Shown piece after piece: positions 17,960 to 25,483 of a DNA stretch of 49,289 nt. The DNA comes from Clostridiales bacterium. GTDB lineage: Bacteria; Bacillota; Sulfobacillia; Sulfobacillales; Sulfobacillaceae. Under the pieces are notes generated by a model that worked only from the letters and a program-made list of their open reading frames with translations, was not told the origin of the DNA and made no database searches. The position numbers and the translations under genes were made by a program. Each line of letters begins with the position of its first letter. Positions within the stretch are counted from its first letter, which is position 1. Location: NCBI GenBank assembly GCA_027365485.1, contig DAHXNH010000082.1:1-49289 (forward strand). Reading direction: 5' to 3'.

Positions 17960-18712
17960 ATGACTAGACTGGCTTGCCAAACGATTACGTGGGGTGAAAC
18001 CCAACTGATAAATGCGTATCCGACGGTGCTGAAGCAGGTACAAGAGATTGGCTACGAGGGTGTAGAAACCAAGTTTGCCGTGCTTGAGCGCTATCAAGAG
18101 CAGTTGCCATCGTTGAAGGCGAACACGGGACTTCAAATCATTGCCTGTCATCTCGGCTATCCCACGGTGCTGGATGCGCTCTCCGACAAAGCCGCCGCCG
18201 AAGCGGTAGAACGTGTGCTCGAGGCGTCCGAAGCCAAGTTCATTTTGGTCAGCGACAAGCCTCATGAGTCGGTGGATGCGTACCGTGTGATGGGCGAGCA
18301 GTTAACTCGGTTTAGCGAACGTGTGTTGGATTTTAATGTTCGGGTGCTGTTTCATAATCATCGCCGCGAAATTGAGGGGGACATGGCGCGACTTAAGGCT
18401 TTGGTTGACCATTCGGCTCAAGATCGGGTGGGATTGGCGGTCGACTTCGGGTGGGTGCTGCAGGCTCACGGCGATCCGAAAAGGGTGGTGGATGCCTTTC
18501 ATGACCGTATTGGCTATGTCCATTTGAAGGACGCAAAAAGTGACGGTACATGGACCGAGTTGGGCCAAGGCGCGTTGCCAGTTGAAACCGTGATCGCGGC
18601 GATTCGTCCACTGCAATTGCCCTGGTGGACAGCCGAGCAGGATACTACCGAACAGACCGCAAAAGCCAGTGCCAGTAAGAATTTTTCTTTCCTCGATCCC
18701 CTTCGGCAATGA
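17960..18712 (+). CDS. Sugar phosphate isomerase/epimerase (TIM barrel), operon gene 1
   Basis: This 250-residue protein of the xylose-isomerase-like TIM-barrel family includes IolE (inosose dehydratase)-like and hydroxypyruvate-isomerase-like enzymes. Conserved metal-site strands are visible: LFHNHRREIEG near 134-144, AVDFGWVLQAHGDP, then YVHLKDAK and ELGQGALP. It is slightly short for the family (250-300) but complete. ATG 17960 follows GGGGAG with eight bases between. It is the first gene of an eight-gene plus-strand set. Likely it epimerises, isomerises or dehydrates a sugar-derived keto intermediate. The exact reaction cannot be told. Confidence 0.8.
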   Translation: MTRLACQTITWGETQLINAYPTVLKQVQEIGYEGVETKFAVLERYQEQLPSLKANTGLQIIACHLGYPTVLDALSDKAAAEAVERVLEASEAKFILVSDKPHESVDAYRVMGEQLTRFSERVLDFNVRVLFHNHRREIEGDMARLKALVDHSAQDRVGLAVDFGWVLQAHGDPKRVVDAFHDRIGYVHLKDAKSDGTWTELGQGALPVETVIAAIRPLQLPWWTAEQDTTEQTAKASASKNFSFLDPLRQ

Positions 18713-18737
18713 GGCTGGCAGTGACAGGAGGGTGGGT

Positions 18738-19559
18738 ATGCTAACCGGATTGTCGGCGGTCTTGTCCGCAGATCGGCCACGCTTTGCCTATAACTTAACC
18801 AGTGTGGAAGGGTTCCGCGCTATCGTCGAGTGGGGTGAAGCGCATCGGATGCCCATGATTATGCAGTGTTCTGAACGGTATCTCAGGGATTTGGGCGACA
18901 CCTATTTTGAGAACGTGGTTGTGCCGCGATTGGCTCGCAGCGAGGTGCCTTTCGTGTTGCACTTGGATCATGCGACGTCCTTGAAGGCGGTGCAGACGGG
19001 GATCCAATTGGGGTTTAGTTCAGTGATGTTTGATGGCTCCGGACTCCCCCTAAAGCCCAATATTCAAGCTAGTTCGGACGCATTGGGCTTGTGTCGACAA
19101 GCACGGATAGCGTCTTTTGAGGCAGAGATTGGTCATGTTGGTGGAGCCGAAGACGGGGACGATGAGGAGACTAGATATCTTACCCGGGTTGAGGAAGCCC
19201 AGCAGTTCATCGCGGAAGTCCCGGTGGACTTTTTGGCAGTCTCCGTAGGCAACGCGCACGGCCAATATCGGATGCCGCCCAAGCTCCGCTGGGACCTCTT
19301 GGACGCGCTTCATCATGTCATCCCGGTGCCATTGGTGCTTCATGGCGGAACCGGGATTTTGCCTGCGGACTTTCGGCGGGCGACGAAGCTGGGGGTTCAA
19401 AAAATTAACCTTGGCACCGAACTCAAAGTGGCCTGGGCGCGGGGCTTGGTTCTCGCCATGGAGAGCGGAGAACGTGAACCGGATAGGATTCGCTCGGCAG
19501 CCAAGCGATCGATTGCGGAGACGTTGGATCGCACAGAAAGGATTTTATTCGATGTCTAG
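18738..19559 (+). CDS. Class II (zinc) ketose-phosphate aldolase, FBA/GatY/KbaY family
   Basis: This 273-residue protein carries all the signature segments of class II aldolases: LHLDHATSLKAV (catalytic Asp and Zn-ligand His), GFSSVMFDGSGLPL, AEIGHVGGAEDG (Zn region), VSVGNAHG and LHGGTGI (phosphate and Zn binding). The family cleaves ketose 1-phosphates or 1,6-bisphosphates to DHAP and an aldehyde. AGGAGGGTGG lies before ATG 18738. It sits 25 bases after gene 1 and overlaps the kinase gene by 8 bases, so kinase and aldolase are coupled. That arrangement is expected if the kinase makes the aldolase substrate. The sugar is not known. Confidence 0.88.
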   Translation: MLTGLSAVLSADRPRFAYNLTSVEGFRAIVEWGEAHRMPMIMQCSERYLRDLGDTYFENVVVPRLARSEVPFVLHLDHATSLKAVQTGIQLGFSSVMFDGSGLPLKPNIQASSDALGLCRQARIASFEAEIGHVGGAEDGDDEETRYLTRVEEAQQFIAEVPVDFLAVSVGNAHGQYRMPPKLRWDLLDALHHVIPVPLVLHGGTGILPADFRRATKLGVQKINLGTELKVAWARGLVLAMESGEREPDRIRSAAKRSIAETLDRTERILFDV

Positions 19560-20901
19560 GGTGCCTACTTGGATCGGCTTGGACATCGGTACGTCCCGAG
19601 TGAAAGCTGTGGCTTGGTCTGAACGAGGGGAGTGGGGTTCGGCGGCAGAGGCTACACCGTGGCAGGGAGGAGTACTCGATGCCGAGGCGCTTAGTCGGGT
19701 CGCTATATCTGTGTGCGAACAAAGCTTGGATGACATCCCTGAAGCCGTCGATGTGATGGCGGTGGGCGTAGCCTCGATGGGTGAGGCAGGGATTTGGGTC
19801 GACCACACCGGCCCCATGGGGCCATTGACGGGATGGCAAGACCAGTCAGATACTGAGGCCTTTTACCGTCGCTTCATTAACGAATGGGATCCGATGACGG
19901 TGTATCAACGCACCGGGGTGGCCGCATCTCCTAAATTTGGCTTGTTTCGCACCATGGTGGGACCGCGGCCGAGACCATTGGAGGAAAGTACCTGGCTCCA
20001 GGCGGCCGATTGGATCGTATATCGTTGGACGGGGGGCAGTCGAGTGACCCACGCGAATTTAGCGGCGCGTACTATGGCGTTGGATTGGCAACGGCAGACC
20101 TGGGACGATGCGATTTTGCAATTTGCCGGCCTATCAGCAGGGAACCTTCCGCAAATTCTGACCCGGCCTTTGAACGGTGGTGTCGTTCGTTCAGATCTTT
20201 CTGACCGAATGAAGGGAGCGGCGATGGTACCCGCCGGTCAGGATCATGCGGCCGCCTATGTTGGGGCGGGTCTGCCTGGGGGTGTCGCTCTGGATTCATC
20301 GGGGACGGCGGAGCCTTGGGTGGTGGAAGAAGATCAGCCAATTTTAACCCCGACGGCATTTCAACACGGCATCATTTGGGCACCCAACGTTTTGGGCACA
20401 GGTTTTGCCGGCCTATTGCCGACTCCCGCAGGCGGAGCCGCAGAACGTTGGGCGCAGGAGTGGCTTGGCGACCCATCCAGCCAACGGCTGGGAACATCTT
20501 CGGTGCAATTCGAAGCCGAAGGGTTCATGCGCGGGCAAGCGCGTTTGGTGGGTCTCGGACCGTCCACAGATGCTTCGATGATCTATGAGGCGGTCTTGGT
20601 CGGGGTGGCCCAGAGTATTGAAAATAAGCTTCAAGCGCTTCGCCAAATTGCGGGAAGAGAGTTTTCTGAGGTGGCCTGGGTTGGGGGAGCCGTCGCTCAC
20701 AGGCGGTGGGAAGCCATTCGCCAAGAACAGATCAGCGCCCATTTGTGGGCGTTGGAACCTCCCGAGGCGGCCGCTTTAGGAGCGCTGTTGGCGGCCATGG
20801 CGGCGACGACCTCCCAAGATGTGCCCCGACCGCCCAGGACTTGGCGAAAAGTGGCCAGTGACCGGATCGAAAGTCCGCCCTGGAGCGTCGTCAGGGGGTG
20901 A
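19552..20901 (+). CDS. FGGY-family carbohydrate kinase
   Basis: This 449-residue protein starts at ATG 19552 inside the end of the aldolase gene. IGLDIGTSRVKAVAW (residues about 7-21) is the phosphate 1 loop of the FGGY/ASKHA fold. GWQDQSDTEA near 105 lies in the substrate domain, and PAGQDHAAAYVGAGLPGGVA with DSSGTAEPWV near 230-260 are the inter-domain and ATP-site motifs. The family phosphorylates ketoses or polyols such as xylulose, fuculose, ribulose, gluconate and glycerol. Sequence alone does not fix the substrate. Because an isomerase gene follows and an aldolase gene precedes, a ketose is the reasonable guess. Confidence 0.88.
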   Translation: MSRVPTWIGLDIGTSRVKAVAWSERGEWGSAAEATPWQGGVLDAEALSRVAISVCEQSLDDIPEAVDVMAVGVASMGEAGIWVDHTGPMGPLTGWQDQSDTEAFYRRFINEWDPMTVYQRTGVAASPKFGLFRTMVGPRPRPLEESTWLQAADWIVYRWTGGSRVTHANLAARTMALDWQRQTWDDAILQFAGLSAGNLPQILTRPLNGGVVRSDLSDRMKGAAMVPAGQDHAAAYVGAGLPGGVALDSSGTAEPWVVEEDQPILTPTAFQHGIIWAPNVLGTGFAGLLPTPAGGAAERWAQEWLGDPSSQRLGTSSVQFEAEGFMRGQARLVGLGPSTDASMIYEAVLVGVAQSIENKLQALRQIAGREFSEVAWVGGAVAHRRWEAIRQEQISAHLWALEPPEAAALGALLAAMAATTSQDVPRPPRTWRKVASDRIESPPWSVVRG

Positions 20902-21001
20902 TATGATGCCGCTGGAGGCGAGATGAATCGGAGAGCGGGGCCGGATGTTTGGTGAGCCGTCGGGCAGTGCCGAATCAAAGCGGTGGAGGGAGGTCCTTGC
21001 A

Positions 21002-22336
21002 GTGCAAATTGGAGTGTTAGCGGTCTATCGACCGCAATTTGACTTTGAAGCGGCCGAACATGCCGCTAAGAACGTGTGGGAAACGGTATGTCTTGAGGCC
21101 CGATCGATAGGGAAATCGGAGCCGGTGTGGCTGGGAATGGTCGACGAATGGCAAGCTCAAGCACAACTCAGGGAGATGACCGAGACCATCAGGCGCTTGG
21201 ATGTGGTGGTTGCGGTGATGGGGACGTTTGCGGGCGCCGATGTGGTGCAACAGGTGGCGGACTTGTGCCCAGGGACCGTGTGGCTCTGGACCGTCTCCGA
21301 GCCAGAAGTCGGACACGGTCGCCTGCGGCTGAATTCTCTCTGCGGAGGCCTGTTGACCAATTTCGCCTTTCAACAGCAAGGTCGATCGGTCCCGATGCTT
21401 TATGGAAACCCCAAGGATGAGGACCTTCGCTCGAGGCTTAGGGCCCTATTGATGGTTGAAAAGACTTGTATCGCCTTGAGATCGTCGATGATTGGCGTTG
21501 TCGGCAAGCATCCGCCGGGATACTTTTCTTGTGATTATGACGGTCAAGCTCTTCGGCGCCAATTTGGAGTACAGGTGACCCAAATTTCTTTGGAGGAGGC
21601 CTTTGCCGCGGCCGAACAGGCTACCGTCGCCGCACTCGATCCGGGTTATGAAGCCGTAGCCGGGTTGGCGGGGTGGAAAACGGTTGAGGGTCCGCAAGTC
21701 GAACAATCCTTAAAGGCAGAATATGGATTGCGCCAACTGATTGCCAACCATCATCTGACCAGCCTGACTGTGGAATGTTGGCCCCAATACATGACGGAGT
21801 TTGGGGGAGCGGTGTGCTGGGCCATGAGCCGATTGATTGATGATCAGGTCATGGCAGGATGTGAAGCTGACGTCCACGGGACCTTGTCCATGCTCATCTG
21901 TCGTGAACTGGGAGGCATGAGCCCGTTCTTTGGCGATTTGGTGCACCAAGTCAGCGACGACCGGCTCGTCTTTTGGCATTGCGGAGCCGCGCCTCTCTCA
22001 CTGGCCGGGGAGAGTCCCCGGGCCAGTGTGCATCCTAATCGCAAGGTGGGACTGACCTTGGATTTTGCCTTGATGGGAGGACCGGCGACCGTCGTTCGAC
22101 TGCACCAGGATGGCACCGGATATAGCCTGATGGCGATTTCCGGTGAAGCGGTGGACGACGACCTCTATTTTTCCGGCAATACTGCCACTGTTAGAACGGA
22201 CCGTCCCGCGGCTCAGGTATTGGCAGATTTGGTGCGCGATGGGGCCGAGCATCATTTTTCCGTGGGTTATGGGGTGACGGTGGACTCCGTTCAGAGCCTA
22301 GGTAGCCGGTTGGGGATCCCGGTCCATGTCTACTGA
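21002..22336 (+). CDS. L-fucose/L-arabinose isomerase-family protein
   Basis: This 444-residue protein has the FucI/AraA fold. It begins MQIGVLAVYRPQFDFE, the N-terminal Rossmann-like domain typical of this family. The C-terminal catalytic region holds the expected metal-binding acidic and His residues in LTVECWPQY, GCEADVHGTLSM and FWHCGAAPLSLA. GTG 21002 is chosen over ATG 20945 because GGAGGGAGG lies seven bases before it. Members interconvert aldoses and ketoses with a divalent metal. In this operon it would supply the ketose for the kinase. Its identity to characterised isomerases cannot be measured here, so L-fucose itself is not claimed; a sulfoquinovose-isomerase-like role is an alternative. 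It overlaps the ROK gene by 11 bases. Confidence 0.8.
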   Translation: MQIGVLAVYRPQFDFEAAEHAAKNVWETVCLEARSIGKSEPVWLGMVDEWQAQAQLREMTETIRRLDVVVAVMGTFAGADVVQQVADLCPGTVWLWTVSEPEVGHGRLRLNSLCGGLLTNFAFQQQGRSVPMLYGNPKDEDLRSRLRALLMVEKTCIALRSSMIGVVGKHPPGYFSCDYDGQALRRQFGVQVTQISLEEAFAAAEQATVAALDPGYEAVAGLAGWKTVEGPQVEQSLKAEYGLRQLIANHHLTSLTVECWPQYMTEFGGAVCWAMSRLIDDQVMAGCEADVHGTLSMLICRELGGMSPFFGDLVHQVSDDRLVFWHCGAAPLSLAGESPRASVHPNRKVGLTLDFALMGGPATVVRLHQDGTGYSLMAISGEAVDDDLYFSGNTATVRTDRPAAQVLADLVRDGAEHHFSVGYGVTVDSVQSLGSRLGIPVHVY

Positions 22337-23420
22337 TTTCGAACCTGAGGCAAGAACCCCAGCAACCCGGCGAATCTTTCGTTTAATCCGTCAACGGCCC
22401 GGTATTTCTCGAGTGGAATTGGCTCAGCAAGCTCAACTCAGTACCGGCACGGTGACCCAGATTGTCAAGCGCTTGCGTGATGAGGGATTGGCAAGGGAGG
22501 GGATGAGCCAAAGTGCGGGCTTGGGACGCCATCGGGTGGGTCTGATCGCGGAGAGTGAGTCCATGAGACTGTTAGGAGTGAGTGTGCGTTCCGACCTCAT
22601 TCGCTTCATTCTCTCGAATTGGTCGGGAACGGCGATCCAAGAGCGGAGCATTGCCCTATCGCCGGACTCCGACCCAGGGGCTGTCATCGAGCGCTTTGCC
22701 CGCTCGCTCGGCGAAGAGCATATTGTCGTTAAAGCGATAGGCTTAGCCACCCCGTCCTTTCCAGCGGCGGCGCGAGAAGCGGGCGACGGATATGCCCAAA
22801 TCTTAGGGAAGCTGCTTGGTCAGCCGGTGCTTGTACTGAATAACGGGGCGGCGGCAGCGATGGCTGAAGAGTGGCATTGGTTGGATCACCCACCCAGTCG
22901 GTTTCTTTTGGTGTACTTCGGGGCCGGGATTGGCGGAGCCCTCGTGCATCCCCGGGTCGGGGGTCGGCCGCCGGGGCTCCATCCTGTGGAAATTGGCCAT
23001 ATTGGCATTGCGCCCGATGGAGAGCGCTGCCGCTGCGGTAACTGTGGATGTGTCGAATTGGTGGCCGCTCCCGCCATGTTAGCTAGGCGGGTCAACGGCC
23101 AAGATGGTACCGAACAGGAGCGGCTGCGTGGGATGGCCGAAGAGGCGATGATTTATGCCTTGACGAGTGCGATTAACGTGTTGGATGTTGCCGACGTGAT
23201 CTTAGCGGGTCTGCCTCTGCCCCTTTTGGAGAGGTTCTATGGAGACTTGACTAGGCGTCTCGGCCAACTGAAAACGCCGGACGGAATGTGGGTCAGGCCC
23301 CGGTTATCAGAACTGGGCGACATGAGCGCCGCTCTCGGCGCTGCCCTGGCAGCGGCCGATGCCTGGGGAGGATCTGTGGGGCAGAGAGTGTTGGACCGAA
23401 ATAAGGAAGGTGCCCAATGA
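22326..23420 (+). CDS. ROK-family transcriptional regulator
   Basis: This 364-residue ROK protein has a winged helix-turn-helix at about residues 12-70 (SRVELAQQAQLSTGTVTQIV is the recognition unit), so it is a NagC/XylR-type regulator and not a kinase. The zinc motif CRCGNCGC is close to the ROK consensus C-x-C-G-x-x-G-C. YFGAGIGGALV and EIGHIGIAPDG are sugar-binding segments. ATG 22326 lies inside the isomerase gene and its stop overlaps the next start (ATGA), so it is translated as part of the operon. It probably represses the operon until a sugar or sugar phosphate binds. The inverted repeat at 17784-17816 is a candidate site. Confidence 0.88.
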   Translation: MSTDFEPEARTPATRRIFRLIRQRPGISRVELAQQAQLSTGTVTQIVKRLRDEGLAREGMSQSAGLGRHRVGLIAESESMRLLGVSVRSDLIRFILSNWSGTAIQERSIALSPDSDPGAVIERFARSLGEEHIVVKAIGLATPSFPAAAREAGDGYAQILGKLLGQPVLVLNNGAAAAMAEEWHWLDHPPSRFLLVYFGAGIGGALVHPRVGGRPPGLHPVEIGHIGIAPDGERCRCGNCGCVELVAAPAMLARRVNGQDGTEQERLRGMAEEAMIYALTSAINVLDVADVILAGLPLPLLERFYGDLTRRLGQLKTPDGMWVRPRLSELGDMSAALGAALAAADAWGGSVGQRVLDRNKEGAQ

Positions 23421-24298
23421 GACTAGGACTGTACCACACAGCCATGTTGGACTTGGAGCCGGAGGCGCTTATGCTTTGGCTTCAGCAACATGAATTTTCG
23501 GATCTGGAATTACATGGTGGTCCCCGCTATCGGGGAATCGATTGGTCCCTGGTCGCTCAGGGCGACGCCAGCTTGCGGGACATGGCGGAGCGATACGGCA
23601 TCAAGATTTGGGATATCATGGATGGTTCGCTCAACTTTCTCGATGCTGACCGAGCACGCCGGCAAGTGGCGATTGACCATGCGGTCACCTTAATCCGAGC
23701 CGCGGCAGTGCTCGGGGCGGCCTCGGTATCGGTCTTCACTGGGCGCGATCCGCTGAAGAGCATCGATCAAAATCTAGAGCGACTGCCAGATGCTTTAGAG
23801 CCCATACTGACCGAGGCACACAAACGAGGCATTCAAATTGGGTTAGAGAATTGCCCGATGGCCCATGAGTGGCCGCCGCGATTCAACATTGCCATCAGTC
23901 CCCGTCGCTGGCGAGACATCTTTGCTCGGATCGACAGCCCCGTCTTGGGCCTGAACTTCGATCCCTCGCATTTGGTGTGGCAGGGCATCGACTATGTGGC
24001 GGCGGTGCACGAATTCGGGTCTCGCATCATCTTGGCGCAGGTGAAAGATAGCGAGCGGATCGAATCTCGGGTGCGGGACGAAGGGATCTTGGATACCCAT
24101 TTTTGGCGCCATCGCATCCCAGGGCAGGGAGACATTGATTGGATGAAACTGGTGTCCGCCTTGGTTGAGGTCGGCTATCAAAAACCTTTATTCATTGAAC
24201 AAGAAGATCCATTTTTTGAAGGGAGTTTGGCCAAGGCCGAGGCGGGGATCGAATGGACTCGGCAATATTTGGCGCCATGTCTGGCAATGGACTCGTGA
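23417..24298 (+). CDS. Sugar phosphate isomerase/epimerase (TIM barrel), second copy
   Basis: This 293-residue xylose-isomerase-like TIM barrel is clearly different from the protein at 17960. Metal-site strands are visible: QIGLENCPM (Glu ligand), LNFDPSHLVWQGID (Asp, His), AQVKDSER, HRIPGQGDIDW and FIEQEDPFF (terminal Glu). That is the complete set for IolE/IolI/DTE-type enzymes. It starts within the ROK stop codon (ATGA). Two such enzymes in one operon, with a Gfo/Idh dehydrogenase next, recall inositol-type or keto-sugar pathways in which oxidised intermediates are epimerised or dehydrated. Confidence 0.83.
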   Translation: MRLGLYHTAMLDLEPEALMLWLQQHEFSDLELHGGPRYRGIDWSLVAQGDASLRDMAERYGIKIWDIMDGSLNFLDADRARRQVAIDHAVTLIRAAAVLGAASVSVFTGRDPLKSIDQNLERLPDALEPILTEAHKRGIQIGLENCPMAHEWPPRFNIAISPRRWRDIFARIDSPVLGLNFDPSHLVWQGIDYVAAVHEFGSRIILAQVKDSERIESRVRDEGILDTHFWRHRIPGQGDIDWMKLVSALVEVGYQKPLFIEQEDPFFEGSLAKAEAGIEWTRQYLAPCLAMDS

Positions 24299-24393
24299 AC
24301 GGTGCTACGGTCCCGGTGGAGAACTAAAAAAAAGACTTTCACTCGGCGAAAACGGCGGCGAGACTCTAGGATTAGAAAGCGAGGAAGAGAGCA

Positions 24394-25419
24394 ATGGCAG
24401 AACACGGAATTATCTTAGTCGGAGCGGGGGACATGGGCGGGCATCACGCGCGCGCCTGGACCGAAATCGGACAGCCTATTGTAGCTTTAGTAGACATTGA
24501 TCGAGACCGACGGTCGCGCCTAGCGGAAACCTATCACATCACCAACGTCTTCGACCATGATGACGAAGCGATTTCCGCGATGTCTCAGGCCGATATTGTA
24601 GATATTTGCCTGCCCTTGGCCTTTCATTTGCCGGTCACCGAGCACGCGGCGGAAGCAAAGAAACATATTTTATGCGAGAAACCGCTATCCCGAACCGTGG
24701 CGGAAGCCGATGCCATGGAGCGAGCCGTGACGGCAGCAGGGGTCAAATTTGCGGTGGGATTCCAAAGGAATTTGTCGCCGGGCGTAGAGTATCTGCGCGA
24801 TGAAGTCCGCTCCGGAAGATTTGGTCGACCACTTCTGTTTACTGCGGACGGGCTGGGGGAGGTTCGTCCGAAACGCTTCATGCATGATCGTGCAGGCAAT
24901 AACGGGCCGGTGGTGGACCTGATGCAGCATTACTTTTTGCTATGGGAAAGTGTATTTGAATCCGTTCCAGTTAGCGTGGAAGCTTCAGGATTCATCGCGG
25001 CCCACGATCGGCCTGAAATTGCGCACTTTAAAGAAAAGGCCATTGATACCGCGGTGGTGACGGTCCGCTATGCCTCCGGTGACGTTGGCACGATGACGGT
25101 GTGTTGGGGATTGGCGGCGCAAAGTCGCGTACGGAGTCAACCGGAACGACTGATCGGTCCCAAACGGGTGGCTGTGGCCGGCGAATTTCGCGACTTTAGC
25201 TGGGAAGGATGGACACTCTACGATGGGCCTGAGGAGACCTATCATGCCTTGCCTCCGGTCCATCCCCATGCTATGCAAGCTCAGGCGTTTATTGATTATG
25301 TGGAAGGTAAGCGCGAAAACCCGCCGAGTTCGCTTGCCGATGGTCGGCGACTGCTGAAAATCTCGCTAGCTGCCTTGACTGCAATTGAGACCGGACAAGT
25401 TGTCTCACTGGGGGACTAG
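24394..25419 (+). CDS. Gfo/Idh/MocA-family NAD(P)-dependent oxidoreductase
   Basis: This 341-residue protein has a Rossmann N-terminus (VGAGDMGGHHARAW, residues 9-22), the family motif CEKPLS near residue 93 with its catalytic Lys, and GPVVDLMQHYFLLWE near 170-185 in the His/Asp catalytic strand of the C-terminal domain. GAGGAAGAG lies before ATG 24394. It follows the epimerase after 95 bases and is probably co-transcribed. Members oxidise or reduce sugar hydroxyls and myo-inositol. Here it may oxidise the imported sugar at C1 or C3, or reduce an aldehyde product. Substrate is undetermined. Confidence 0.85.
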   Translation: MAEHGIILVGAGDMGGHHARAWTEIGQPIVALVDIDRDRRSRLAETYHITNVFDHDDEAISAMSQADIVDICLPLAFHLPVTEHAAEAKKHILCEKPLSRTVAEADAMERAVTAAGVKFAVGFQRNLSPGVEYLRDEVRSGRFGRPLLFTADGLGEVRPKRFMHDRAGNNGPVVDLMQHYFLLWESVFESVPVSVEASGFIAAHDRPEIAHFKEKAIDTAVVTVRYASGDVGTMTVCWGLAAQSRVRSQPERLIGPKRVAVAGEFRDFSWEGWTLYDGPEETYHALPPVHPHAMQAQAFIDYVEGKRENPPSSLADGRRLLKISLAALTAIETGQVVSLGD

Positions 25420-25483
25420 CGGTCGTCCGGTGAGTTGATTGGCGACCGCCAAGCGTGCATTCCGAAGGAAAGAAGGAAGAGAA

